This document shows, piece after piece, positions 42,408-50,654 of a stretch of 64,000 nucleotides of DNA. A model generated the notes under the pieces. The model was not told the origin of the DNA. It saw nothing but the letters and a program-made list of their open reading frames with translations, and searched no databases. How positions within the stretch are numbered: position 1 is the stretch's first letter; every line of letters begins with the position of its first letter. Source of the stretch: Marinococcus luteus (GTDB taxonomy: Bacteria; Bacillota; Bacilli; Bacillales; Marinococcaceae); the NCBI RefSeq assembly GCF_900106595.1, contig NZ_FNNC01000003.1:248001-312000 (forward strand). The letters are read 5' to 3'. The position numbers and the translations under genes were made by a program.

Positions 42408-43325
42408 TTGAGTTGGCTAACCGAAGAACCTGTCTCCCAAAAAGAACTCGCGCAATTATTTCGCGACCGTATTAAGCAGAAGCCGGCGGTGAAAATTCCC
42501 GGTGTTCATGACAGTATGTCTGCATTGATCGCCAGAAACACCGGCTTTGATATTTTATATCTATCCGGTGCTGCCTATACAGCGAGCCGGGGGATGCCGG
42601 ACCTTGGAATCATTCATTCTCATGAAGTCGCTGAACGGGCCCGGGATATTGTCCGTGCAGCAAAGCTCCCTCTTCTCGTTGATATTGATACCGGCTTTGG
42701 GGGAGTGCTTGATGTGGCTCGCACCGCGCGGGAAATGACCGAAGCCGGGGTAGCCGCCGTGCAGATTGAAGATCAGGATCTCCCGAAAAAATGCGGACAT
42801 TTAAACGGCAAAAAACTGGTACCGGCTGAGGAAATGGTTCAAAAGATTAAAGTTATTAAAGAAGTAGCTCCGACGCTCGCCGTTATTGCCCGTACCGACG
42901 CCAAAGGCGTGGAGGGAATGGAAGCAGCTATGGAGCGGGCAGCCCTGTACCGGGAGGCCGGCGCAGACGGCATATTTCCGGAAGCTCTCTCCGCAGAGGA
43001 GGATTTCCGCCGGGCCGGGGAGAGCCTCTCCAGCACACCGCTCCTCGCTAACATGACCGAGTTTGGCCGGACCCCGTATTATCATGCAGATCAGTTCGAA
43101 TCATGGGGATTTAATATGATCATCTATCCGGTTACTTCACTGCGGGCCGCTGCCAAGGCAGTCGAACGGGTCTTTCAGGAAATTCATGACAAAGGCACCC
43201 AAAAGGATATGCTTGAGGATATGCAGACACGCGAAGAGCTGTACCGCACTATTTCATACTACGATTACGAAGCGTTGGATGAAAAAATCGCCAAAACCGA
43301 ACTGCCGACCATCGATGAAGATTAA
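42408..43325 (+). CDS. prpB: Methylisocitrate lyase
   Basis: A 305-residue ICL/PEP-mutase barrel that splits 2-methylisocitrate into pyruvate and succinate, ending the cycle. Seen: GVHDSMSALIARNTGFDILYLSGAA, metal-site DIDTGFGG, and the active-site loop KKCGHLNGKKLV with the catalytic Cys (KRCGH in most members). RTDAKGVEGMEAAMERA follows. TTG start with AAAGGAGG 7 nt upstream. Third gene of the operon; there is no fourth gene before the terminator, so acyl-CoA genes found in the B. subtilis mmg operon are absent here. Confidence 0.94.
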   Translation: MSWLTEEPVSQKELAQLFRDRIKQKPAVKIPGVHDSMSALIARNTGFDILYLSGAAYTASRGMPDLGIIHSHEVAERARDIVRAAKLPLLVDIDTGFGGVLDVARTAREMTEAGVAAVQIEDQDLPKKCGHLNGKKLVPAEEMVQKIKVIKEVAPTLAVIARTDAKGVEGMEAAMERAALYREAGADGIFPEALSAEEDFRRAGESLSSTPLLANMTEFGRTPYYHADQFESWGFNMIIYPVTSLRAAAKAVERVFQEIHDKGTQKDMLEDMQTREELYRTISYYDYEALDEKIAKTELPTIDED

Positions 43326-43326
43326 A

Positions 43327-43359
43327 AAAATAAAGCCGGGGGCGTCCCCGGCTTTATTT
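43327..43359 (+). terminator. Bidirectional terminator, prpB / VanY lipoprotein gene
   Basis: AATAAAGCCGGGG / CCCCGGCTTTATT with a 3-nt loop between convergent genes. It overlaps the stop region of the lipoprotein gene. Confidence 0.85.
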
Positions 43360-44217
43360 GTCTTCTTCGCCGTTTGATGACTCTTCTTCGAGTTCTTCTC
43401 CGTAATATTCTTCCATCACCCAGTCATTTTCGTTAAGTGTTTCGGCTAAATCCTCTCCTACATACCGCACGTGCCAAGGCTCATACTGATAGCCGGTAAT
43501 ATCCGTTTTATCTTCTGGATAGCGGATTACAAAGCCGTATTCATGCGCATTTTCTTCAAGCCATTCTCCTTCTTCTGTGTCACCGAGATCTGTCGTTAAC
43601 GAATAGCCGACGGAAGCAGCACTCACGTCCATAGCCAGACCGCTTTGATGCTCACTCTCCCCGGCTCTTGCGCTATATTTGTTCGCCTCTTCCTCCCCGT
43701 CTTCTTCCGCATTAGCTGCAAATATACTTTCCTGACGGTCATACGAACGGTATCCTGACACAGCCGAAAGCTCAATTTCCTCCTCTTCAGCCTCCGCGAA
43801 CATGTTTTCAAGCTGCACTGCCGCTTCCTCTCTCATATACTTTTTCTGCGGCTCTCCCTCAAATGGAAAAGCCACATCCGGTATTACTAAGTTTTCCGGT
43901 TCATAATCTGACGGCAAGTGGTATTCCCGGTTAATTAAAGCGTCTATAGCCGAGGGATTCTCTAAATCCCCGTTTTCTCCTGTCTCGGGTGGCTCCTCTC
44001 CTGCATCTGCCTGCTCTTCATTTTCTGCTTCCTCTGTCTTCTCTTCTGTATCGCTCTCTGTTTCTTTCTGACTCTCTTCGTTGTTATTTTCCTCTGAAGG
44101 GTCCGAAGAGGTTTCTTCAGCTTCATCGGTCCCGCTGTCTTCGTTCCCGTTATTTGCACAGCCAGCGCTGACCAGCAGCCCCGAAATTCCTGCAACAATC
44201 ATCCATTTTTTCATCAT
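43354..44217 (-). CDS. VanY-type D-alanyl-D-alanine carboxypeptidase lipoprotein
   Basis: About 287 residues. The lipoprotein signal has its lipobox at SAGC (Cys20), then about 75 residues of Glu/Asp/Ser/Asn, then an M15B peptidase domain: SGYRSYDRQ, EHQSGLAMDVS (zinc His and Asp) and EPWHVRYVG (catalytic Glu and zinc His). It should trim the terminal D-Ala from wall peptides outside the membrane. The ATG at 44217 is preferred (GGAAAGG 6 nt upstream); ATGs at 44223 and 44214 are possible. The acidic linker fits a halophile surface protein. Confidence 0.9.
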   Translation of the reverse strand: MMKKWMIVAGISGLLVSAGCANNGNEDSGTDEAEETSSDPSEENNNEESQKETESDTEEKTEEAENEEQADAGEEPPETGENGDLENPSAIDALINREYHLPSDYEPENLVIPDVAFPFEGEPQKKYMREEAAVQLENMFAEAEEEEIELSAVSGYRSYDRQESIFAANAEEDGEEEANKYSARAGESEHQSGLAMDVSAASVGYSLTTDLGDTEEGEWLEENAHEYGFVIRYPEDKTDITGYQYEPWHVRYVGEDLAETLNENDWVMEEYYGEELEEESSNGEEDK

Positions 44218-44388
44218 GGGCATCCTTTCCCTGCCATTCAAGGCGGTCTTCATGCTTTTTGTATTTACGAGACTGTCTGCCTAGTTAATTATCCCTTACT
44301 TCCTCATGAATTTTTCCATCCGTCTTTATGTTAGCATCTCAAGCGCCGATATAAACAGTAGAATCAAACATAAAAGGATTGAAATGAT

Positions 44389-44424
44389 AACTGGCTGCCC
44401 CCTTTCACGGAGCAGCCAGTTTTC
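44389..44424. terminator. Hairpin after the MBL hydrolase gene
   Basis: AACTGGCTGC / GCAGCCAGTT perfect 10-bp stem. The T-run is good on the plus strand but poor on the minus strand, where the gene ends. Confidence 0.5.
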
Positions 44425-45239
44425 TATCTTTCTGTTTTCAATTGTTCTTTATTATCCGCGTGTACCTGCTTTAATGGTGCTTCAAATTTATGACGGTCAA
44501 TAAACGCAAAAATGGCGCTCTCCACGTATGGGTCCTCCAACGATTTTTTCGTATTTTCAATATACCATTCTGAATCCCGGAGACGCCTTTCTATTTCTTC
44601 CGGCTTCGAAGCAACGAGTCCGTGTCCCGGGATCACGGTGCTGTACTTGCCGTCCTTCCAGAGCTCATCCAGCTTCTTTAACGTAAACTGGTAGGATTCG
44701 CTGTGATACTCAATAATGGGAATCTCTACATTGCTTAAATAGTCCCCGGCGATACAAAGGCCGAGCGGCTCTACGACCGCCGCCAGTCCATCCACAGTGT
44801 GACCCGGCGCCAGGTAGAACGTAATTTTAGTCTCTCCTTCTTCAAGCACCTGCTCATCCGAATCAATAATAATATCTGGTTTCGGGTACAGGGCTTCATA
44901 GCTTCGGTGAATATAGTATGCTTCGTCAAACTCTTTCATTTCCTGAACAATCTCTTCTTTATCCGATCTCGCATTAAATCCGCGGGAAGCAATGATAGTC
45001 GCTTCCGGAAAAGCGCCAGCCCCGATAATGTGATCGAAATCCGAATGGGTCAGCAGCAGATATACTGGCTGACCCTTTTTTCGCTCTTCGACAAAATTCT
45101 TTATTTCCTCAATTTCGGCTGGGAGCCATGTAGGATCTGTAATTAATATTAAATCCTCTGTCACTACGACAGTCGTATTTGTCTGATAGAGCTCGCTTTG
45201 AAATACGCTCCATTGTTCACGATCTAATCTTTTTGCCAC
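44424..45239 (-). CDS. MBL-fold metallo-hydrolase
   Basis: A 271-residue metallo-beta-lactamase fold protein. Metal ligands: LTHSDFDHIIGAG (H-x-D-x-D-H; the usual first His position is the H of THSD), PGHTVDG, the bridging Asp in AGDYLS, and a last His in PGHG. The start is taken as the GTG at 45239 (AAGGTGAT just upstream) rather than an upstream in-frame ATG lacking a ribosome site. Family members include lactonases, glyoxalase II and nucleases; the substrate is unknown. It stands alone. Confidence 0.85.
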   Translation of the reverse strand: MAKRLDREQWSVFQSELYQTNTTVVVTEDLILITDPTWLPAEIEEIKNFVEERKKGQPVYLLLTHSDFDHIIGAGAFPEATIIASRGFNARSDKEEIVQEMKEFDEAYYIHRSYEALYPKPDIIIDSDEQVLEEGETKITFYLAPGHTVDGLAAVVEPLGLCIAGDYLSNVEIPIIEYHSESYQFTLKKLDELWKDGKYSTVIPGHGLVASKPEEIERRLRDSEWYIENTKKSLEDPYVESAIFAFIDRHKFEAPLKQVHADNKEQLKTER

Positions 45240-45453
45240 GCTGATCACCTTCTTATTAGTATTCATTTACATTTTCTTTCCCGAAAATGAAAGGTTTCAT
45301 TCATGAATTGAAGTATTATTTTATTGAATAATTATATAAATGCATATAAAAGCAGAGCATCTCTTTTTTATTTTTCATAAGCAAATCGTTCGCATTCATC
45401 CCCCCTTTCTCTTATCGTAAAAATATACACTAGCCTAAAAGGAGGAAATTTTG

Positions 45454-45621
45454 TTGCTGAAGCAATGGATAAGAAGCCTCTCTTTCTCAAAACGCTGCTA
45501 CTACTGCAGCTCAAAAACTCCCTATATGCGTCCATACTTTACAAAACAGGATGAAAAAGTATTTGTCTGCGAAAAATGCCTGGAATACGCTGAAAGAAGG
45601 GCTATGCAGCGAGCCGACTAG
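45454..45621 (+). CDS. Small CxxC-CxxC zinc-ribbon protein
   Basis: A 55-residue protein, easily missed because it starts with TTG. AAAAGGAGG lies 8 nt before the TTG at 45454 (an adjacent in-frame TTG at 45451 is possible). It contains RCYYCSS at residues 14-20 and VCEKCLEY at 38-45, giving a four-Cys zinc-ribbon with a basic N-terminus and C-terminus. It could bind RNA, DNA or a partner protein; I do not recognise a named family. It lies 114 nt before the marR-type gene on the same strand. Confidence 0.7.
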   Translation: MLKQWIRSLSFSKRCYYCSSKTPYMRPYFTKQDEKVFVCEKCLEYAERRAMQRAD

Positions 45622-45735
45622 GAAAAAACGTATGTCATTTTCGTTTTATATATATCGTTTTGCGCTTATCTCTTTTTTCGATCCTGATCTATATTACAAT
45701 AGAGAAAAAGACCGATTGGAATTGGAGGGGCCCCG

Positions 45736-46194
45736 ATGAACGAACATGATAAAGAAATGCTCGAACTAATTGAAACTGGCGTGGTCACGTTAATGCGCCG
45801 GGCAGATTTTAAGCGGACGCTTGACAGTCAGGCAAGCAGCCTGGATCGTTCCGCTTATTTGATCCTTCAGGTACTGCATCAGCAGAGCCCCCGTTCTGCA
45901 CGTGAACTGGCTGATCATTTTCTCCTCGATATTTCGACTCTCAGTCGTCAGATCCACTCACTGGAGAAAAAAGGCCTTGTTTCCCGCAGGCCGGATCATC
46001 ACGATAAACGAGTCAACCAGATTGTTATTACGAACGAAGGAATCGAGGCGATCAATACGCTGAAGCAGGAACGAATTCATATGTATGATAGCCTGTTAGC
46101 TGACTGGGATAAAGAAGAGCGCGATCAATTTGCCCAGTTGCTCGAGCGATTTAATAACACCCTCGTACAAAAAAGGGGTCTTCCTTCTTCATAA
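45736..46194 (+). CDS. MarR family transcriptional regulator
   Basis: A 152-residue winged-helix protein: SAYLILQVLHQQSPRSARELADHFLLDISTLSRQIHSLEKKGLVSRRPDHHDKRVNQIVITNEG is the MarR DNA-binding domain with its wing, flanked by dimerisation helices. GGAGGGG precedes the ATG. No gene obviously under its control is divergent from it, so the target is unknown; the small zinc-ribbon gene may be in the same transcript. A terminator separates it from the polymerase gene. Confidence 0.88.
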   Translation: MNEHDKEMLELIETGVVTLMRRADFKRTLDSQASSLDRSAYLILQVLHQQSPRSARELADHFLLDISTLSRQIHSLEKKGLVSRRPDHHDKRVNQIVITNEGIEAINTLKQERIHMYDSLLADWDKEERDQFAQLLERFNNTLVQKRGLPSS

Positions 46195-46202
46195 TGCACA
46201 TG

Positions 46203-46233
46203 CCGGGCCCTGAACCAGAGCCCGGTTTTTTTA
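46203..46233 (+). terminator. Terminator after the marR-type gene
   Basis: CCGGGC / GCCCGG stem with an 11-nt loop and TTTTTTT. Confidence 0.85.
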
Positions 46234-46242
46234 TCAAAAATA

Positions 46243-46256
46243 AGAACATTTGTTCG
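46243..46256 (+). promoter_or_regulatory. LexA (SOS) box
   Basis: AGAACATTTGTTCG agrees with the Bacillus LexA/DinR consensus CGAACRNRYGTTYG at 12-13 of 14 positions. It lies about 70 nt before the start of the Y-family polymerase gene, next to its probable -10 (TATACT, 46278-46283). Confidence 0.85.
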
Positions 46257-46324
46257 TTTTAAATATTTATTTTGAGGTATACTTTATAGAAAGAAGCAAC
46301 TGTTTCACCGAAGGAGGGTGGGCC

Positions 46325-47557
46325 GTGGAGCGGGTTATTTTTCTTATCGACATGCAGTCGTTCTACGCCAATGTTGAAAAATTGTATTATTCCAACCTGC
46401 AGCATAAACCAACAGCCGTAGCCGGAGATCCATCCATCCGGAGCGGTGTGGTTCTGGCTGCCTGCCCTGTTGCTAAACGCCAAGGAGTGAAAACAGCCGA
46501 GACAATTGGAGAAGCGCAGCAAAAATGCCCAGAGCTCGTTGTCATCCCTCCGCGCATGGAGCTTTATTTAAAGATTTCTGTACAAATTGCGACGGCGCTT
46601 GAAGCTTACACCGATAAAGTAGAACCCTACAGCGTAGACGAGCTTTTTGCAGACATGACGCATACATATAAACATACGGCTTCCACGCCGGAGCAGGCGG
46701 CCCTGTTCATCAACCGGCATCTTCTTCGGGCGTTCGGCGTCTACCCCCGCACCGGTATCGGAGCGACCAAAGTTCTCGCCAAGATGGCATGTGACCATTT
46801 TGCCAAAAAATCTGCCGACGGGATTTTCACCTTGAAGCAGGAACAGCTGGCTTCAACGCTTTGGCCTCTGCCTGTGAATCATCTGTTCGGGGTCGGGCGC
46901 CGGATGGAAAAACACCTGCGGCAGATGGGGATTCGAAAAGCCGGCCACCTCGCCGCCTACCCTGTGGAAGAGCTGCGGCACCGCTTCGGGCTGAACGGAG
47001 AGCTTCTATGGCAGACAGCGCACGGCATTGATCCTTCCCCTGTCTCTCCCGGCACTCACACGCACCGAAAGGCTGTCGGGCACCATATGACCCTTCCCCG
47101 TGATTACTCGAGTTGGGATGATATCAGCGTCGTGCTTCGCGAGCTGAGCGAGGAGGTGGGACGCCGGGCCCGGATGGAAGGCTGCAGCGGCTGGACAGTT
47201 ACCGTAGGAGCCGAAGGTCATGACAACGGGAATTCTCTCCATTTTCACCGACAGGCTGCACAGGCCGAACCGGTTAATGACGGCAAAGCTATCTACGAAG
47301 CCGCCGCCTCCCTGTTTCGTAAACATTGGACACATTATCCGGTCCGCGGACTGAGCGTAAGTCTTCAACAGCTTGAAAGCAATCAATTTGTACAGTTGGA
47401 TTTGTTTTCCGAAAAAGAACACCGCGAAGATTTAAACAAAACGATCGACGCCCTCAAAGACCGGTACGGACCAGCTGCTGTGCTCCAGGCCTCATCGCTT
47501 CTTCCCGGCGGCCAGGCCCTTTCCCGGGCAGAAAAAATCGGGGGCCACTACAAGTAG
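46325..47557 (+). CDS. Y-family DNA polymerase (YqjW/UvrX type, PolY2)
   Basis: A 410-residue translesion polymerase. Catalytic acidic residues: D9 in VIFLIDMQSFYANVE and the SVDELFAD motif. Other marks are GIGATKVLAKMA (HhH region), FGVGRRMEKHLRQMG and a beta-clamp binding motif QLDLF near the C-terminus. The start is the GTG at 46325, with AAGGAGGG 7 nt upstream. Sequence type and the LexA box point to the SOS-induced, error-prone YqjW/UvrX group rather than DinB/PolIV. It stands alone. Confidence 0.9.
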   Translation: MERVIFLIDMQSFYANVEKLYYSNLQHKPTAVAGDPSIRSGVVLAACPVAKRQGVKTAETIGEAQQKCPELVVIPPRMELYLKISVQIATALEAYTDKVEPYSVDELFADMTHTYKHTASTPEQAALFINRHLLRAFGVYPRTGIGATKVLAKMACDHFAKKSADGIFTLKQEQLASTLWPLPVNHLFGVGRRMEKHLRQMGIRKAGHLAAYPVEELRHRFGLNGELLWQTAHGIDPSPVSPGTHTHRKAVGHHMTLPRDYSSWDDISVVLRELSEEVGRRARMEGCSGWTVTVGAEGHDNGNSLHFHRQAAQAEPVNDGKAIYEAAASLFRKHWTHYPVRGLSVSLQQLESNQFVQLDLFSEKEHREDLNKTIDALKDRYGPAAVLQASSLLPGGQALSRAEKIGGHYK

Positions 47558-47643
47558 GCCCCAGCTGCTTCAGGAACAAGAGTTGACGGCAAAGACAAAA
47601 AACGGGATGCTGTAATAAATTGTACTTCCAAGGAGGAAAACTC

Positions 47644-48702
47644 ATGAAGGAATCATCTGAACAGTTTTTATACGATCTGCTCCAAACTCCCTCTCCATCC
47701 GGCCATGAAATGGCTATTCAGCGCAAGTGGCTTCAGTACGTCTCTCCGTATGCGGATGAAGTTCACACAGACACGATAGGCAATGCCTGGGGCACCATCA
47801 ATCCGGAAGCTCCGTTCCACGTACTTTTAGCCGGTCACTGCGACGAAATCGGCTTTCTAGTAAAGTCTATCGACAGCAGCGGCTTCGTACGGGTGGAAAA
47901 GCTCGGCGGCATCAGCCAGGCACCTGCTCTGGGAATGAAAGTGACCTTTCAGGGCAGACAGGGACCTATCACCGGCGTTACGGGCGTCAATGCGGAACAC
48001 AAAGGCGGCAGTAAAAAAGATTTCGCTTTTTCTGATCTGTACATAGATTTTGGGGCCAAAAGCAAAGAAGAAATGGAAAAGTACCTTTCCGTCGGTGATG
48101 CCGGAGTTTACGAGCGCACTCCCGAAAAGCTGTTAAACAACCGTTTCAGCGGACGGGGACTCGACAACCGGACAGGTGCCTTTATTACCGCAGAAGTGCT
48201 TCGCCGGCTGCAGGACAAACGCCCGGCGGTCGGCGTCTACGGCGTGAGCACGGTCAACGAAGAAACAAACATGGGCGGGGCTCATTTTGCCGGCGCCGGC
48301 CTCCGTCCGGATTTAGCAATTGCCCTCGACGTTACATTTGCTTATGATTACCCTGGGTCCAATCCGAATCAGGAAACAGAAGTGACGCTTGGCGGCGGGC
48401 CCGTGCTGGCTAAAGGGGCTCCGATCCATCCGACAGCTAATGAAGGACTGGAGCAGGCTGCCAAAAAATCCGGTCTTTCCGTACAATACGAGCTTACTCC
48501 GCGGGTGACCGGTACTGATGCCGACCGGCTTCGTCTCGCTGGTAACGGTGTTCCAAGCGTCAATGTATCTCTTCCTCTTCGTTATATGCATGCCCCGGTG
48601 GAGACAGCCAGCATGGATGATATCGAAAATGTTATCGGGCTGTTGGTTGAATACATTTGTTCCCTGCAGGAAAATGAAGACCTGCGGCCTATCCGTCCGT
48701 AA
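47644..48702 (+). CDS. M42 family aminopeptidase (glutamyl aminopeptidase/deblocking type)
   Basis: A 352-residue M42 metallopeptidase, usually a large cytoplasmic oligomer that trims peptides from the N-terminus. Two-metal site motifs: AGHCDEIGF (His, Asp), GRGLDNRTGA (bridging Asp), VNEETNMGG (general-base and metal Glu), ALDVTFAYD (Asp) and RYMHAPVE (His). The ATG at 47644 has AAGGAGG upstream. Length is normal. The PDZ-like insert domain lies between the first and second ligands. Some members were called endoglucanases by mistake. Confidence 0.9.
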   Translation: MKESSEQFLYDLLQTPSPSGHEMAIQRKWLQYVSPYADEVHTDTIGNAWGTINPEAPFHVLLAGHCDEIGFLVKSIDSSGFVRVEKLGGISQAPALGMKVTFQGRQGPITGVTGVNAEHKGGSKKDFAFSDLYIDFGAKSKEEMEKYLSVGDAGVYERTPEKLLNNRFSGRGLDNRTGAFITAEVLRRLQDKRPAVGVYGVSTVNEETNMGGAHFAGAGLRPDLAIALDVTFAYDYPGSNPNQETEVTLGGGPVLAKGAPIHPTANEGLEQAAKKSGLSVQYELTPRVTGTDADRLRLAGNGVPSVNVSLPLRYMHAPVETASMDDIENVIGLLVEYICSLQENEDLRPIRP

Positions 48703-48731
48703 TTTACTTTTACGTACCTTTTATTTCACGG

Positions 48732-48760
48732 CTCTCTTCCTTTTTAGGAAGAGAGTTTTT
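48732..48760 (+). terminator. Terminator after the M42 peptidase gene
   Basis: CTCTCTTCC / GGAAGAGAG stem followed by TTTTT. Confidence 0.88.
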
Positions 48761-48863
48761 ATCATTTGTACTTTTTTGATTCAAGGCTGTTCATTTGAAG
48801 CTAAAACCGCTACGATACAATTATGAATATTTGTATCTACATCACTCAAAGGAGATGCAGCCA

Positions 48864-49226
48864 ATGGAAGAACGTTTAGCAGAATTCGGACAAATCATCG
48901 ATCAAATTATCTCCCGGGTCCCGGGGACCTTCGGCGAAAATATCGCTGTATTTGTTCTCGCTATTTTACTGTACCTTTTACTGCGTCCTCTCTTCTTTTT
49001 ATGGAAGCCGGCAGCTGCACGGCTGTTAAAAATGCTGTGGTACATAGCCCTCGGTTATGTTCTGCTGCAGGAGGCCGGATCCATTTTCTTCATTCTTGGC
49101 TTTGCAGCTGCTGTGGAGGCATATGATCAGTTTTTTCTCTTTTTTGAAGAACGAAAACGGCGGGCTCCCATCCCAAAGGCGGAAGCAAAAACACGGACGA
49201 CCCGGAAAAGAAAAGGAAGCTCTTAG
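48864..49226 (+). CDS. Small membrane protein, paralogue A
   Basis: A 120-residue protein with two or three hydrophobic helices (about 28-45, 55-85) and a basic, Arg/Lys-rich tail. The centre carries LLRPLFFLWKP followed by LLKMLWYIALGYVLLQEAGS. The same pattern (LLFRPLCFLWMP ... LLRCSWYVIIAVAFFQEWAG) occurs in the protein encoded at 50242, so they are paralogues. The start is the ATG at 48864 (AAAGGAG 9 nt upstream). It is followed by the Gfo/Idh gene after 31 nt. No known family recognised. Confidence 0.7.
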   Translation: MEERLAEFGQIIDQIISRVPGTFGENIAVFVLAILLYLLLRPLFFLWKPAAARLLKMLWYIALGYVLLQEAGSIFFILGFAAAVEAYDQFFLFFEERKRRAPIPKAEAKTRTTRKRKGSS

Positions 49227-49257
49227 GACCAGCTGACATTTAAGGAGGTTTTACATA

Positions 49258-50235
49258 ATGAATTTTGCCACTGTGGGGACAAACTGGATCACCGAATCCT
49301 TCATTCAGGCCGGCAGTTCGCTTGAAGACTTTCAGCTGCAGGCTGTTTATTCCCGGAATATTGAGCGTGCCCAAACGCTGGCGGATCAATACAATGCCCC
49401 TGCGGCTTACGATAATTTGGAACAGCTTTGCCGGGACACAAACGTTGAAGCTCTGTATATTGCGAGCCCTACGAGGCATCACTTTTCAATAGCTATGGCC
49501 GGCATTCAGCACGGCAAGCACATCATCTGCGAAAAGCCGATGTGCTCTAATGCGGAAGAAGCAAAGCGGCTTCTTGCCGCTGCTTCAGAATACGGTGTCA
49601 CAATTATGGAAGCGATTAAAAACATGTATTTCCCGGCCTGGGAGACTGTTTCGAACCATCTTGACGAAATCGGAAAGCTCCGCCGGGCATCGATTTCCTA
49701 CTGCCAGTATTCGAGCCGCTACGACGCCTATCGCAAGGGGACCGTGCTCAATGCCTTTAAGCCGGAACTTTCCAACGGAGCCTCGATGGATATTGGCATC
49801 TACTGCCTCCACCCCGCCATTGAACTCCTCGGTATGCCGCACACGGTACAGGCGCATGGCTATCTGCTTGAAACCGGAACCGACGGCCAGGCCGCTGCTC
49901 TTCTCGGCTATCCGGAAGCCCAGGCCGTTGTCAGCTATTCAAAAATTTCTGCTTCCAACCAGCCGGTGGAGCTGCAGGGTGAAGACGGAACGCTCACCAT
50001 CGATCATATTAACCATATGCACCGGGTGACTCTTACAAAAAAAGAGGAAACGACTGTTCTTTGGGAAAACAATCAGGAGGACTCCATGGCCCACGAAATA
50101 AAGGCCTTTATTCAGCTGTGTGCCGGCGAAGACGTGCGGCACATTCCTATCGAACGCTCTATTCAGGCGCTGCAGGTGCTTGATGAAATACGTGCCCAGA
50201 TCGGCGTCCGCTTTCCTGCAGATGCCGAGGAGTAG
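49258..50235 (+). CDS. Gfo/Idh/MocA family oxidoreductase
   Basis: A 325-residue NAD(P)-dependent oxidoreductase. Seen: an N-terminal Rossmann strand (NFATVGTNWITESF), the nucleotide-binding ASPTRHHF region, the EKPM signature (Lys of the EKP catalytic motif), and the C-terminal beta domain with DIGIYCLHPAIELLG. It acts on a sugar, inositol or related polyol; the substrate is unknown. AAGGAGG precedes the ATG. It is enclosed by two paralogous small membrane-protein genes on the same strand, probably one transcript. Confidence 0.88.
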   Translation: MNFATVGTNWITESFIQAGSSLEDFQLQAVYSRNIERAQTLADQYNAPAAYDNLEQLCRDTNVEALYIASPTRHHFSIAMAGIQHGKHIICEKPMCSNAEEAKRLLAAASEYGVTIMEAIKNMYFPAWETVSNHLDEIGKLRRASISYCQYSSRYDAYRKGTVLNAFKPELSNGASMDIGIYCLHPAIELLGMPHTVQAHGYLLETGTDGQAAALLGYPEAQAVVSYSKISASNQPVELQGEDGTLTIDHINHMHRVTLTKKEETTVLWENNQEDSMAHEIKAFIQLCAGEDVRHIPIERSIQALQVLDEIRAQIGVRFPADAEE

Positions 50236-50241
50236 CGGAAG

Positions 50242-50550
50242 ATGATGAATCTTTCCTTTTTTTCTTTAATAAATGAAGGGTTAAGTGCTGTATTTGCCGT
50301 AGATTTGACTCAGGAATATGTGTTTTTCCTATTCAGCTTTGCCTTTTTTCTTCTGTTCCGGCCGCTGTGCTTTTTATGGATGCCTCCGCTTCAGCACCTG
50401 CTTCGATGTTCGTGGTACGTAATCATTGCTGTGGCCTTTTTTCAGGAATGGGCCGGAGCGCTTATTATTCTCTTTTTCGCTCTTGCTGCAGAGTGCTGGC
50501 ATCTGCTGTTTGCTGCTCTGGAAGCAAACAACAGGAAAAGTCCGTCTTAA
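50242..50550 (+). CDS. Small membrane protein, paralogue B
   Basis: A 102-residue hydrophobic protein, almost entirely membrane helices (about 25-43, 52-90), related to the product of 48864-49226 through RPLxFLWxP and a following WY...QE pattern. It lacks the basic tail of its paralogue. It begins 6 nt after the Gfo/Idh stop codon, with GAGGAG inside the end of that gene, so the two are tightly coupled. Function unknown. Confidence 0.7.
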   Translation: MMNLSFFSLINEGLSAVFAVDLTQEYVFFLFSFAFFLLFRPLCFLWMPPLQHLLRCSWYVIIAVAFFQEWAGALIILFFALAAECWHLLFAALEANNRKSPS

Positions 50551-50654
50551 AAACGGGCTTTTCTTTTTATATGCCCTATGTTAGAATCCTCTCTTGTGTG
50601 CAAAAAACAGACCTGTCCCATATTACATATTTTAACAAGGGAGTAGATTCTATC

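Noticed and set aside
46243-46256. Palindrome considered as operator of the neighbouring MarR protein
   Set aside because: The sequence is a near-perfect LexA box, lies downstream of the marR terminator and precedes an SOS-type polymerase gene.
47540-47562. GGGGCC / GGCCCC hairpin at the end of the polymerase gene
   Set aside because: Short stem, no T-run, overlaps the last codons; not enough to call a terminator.
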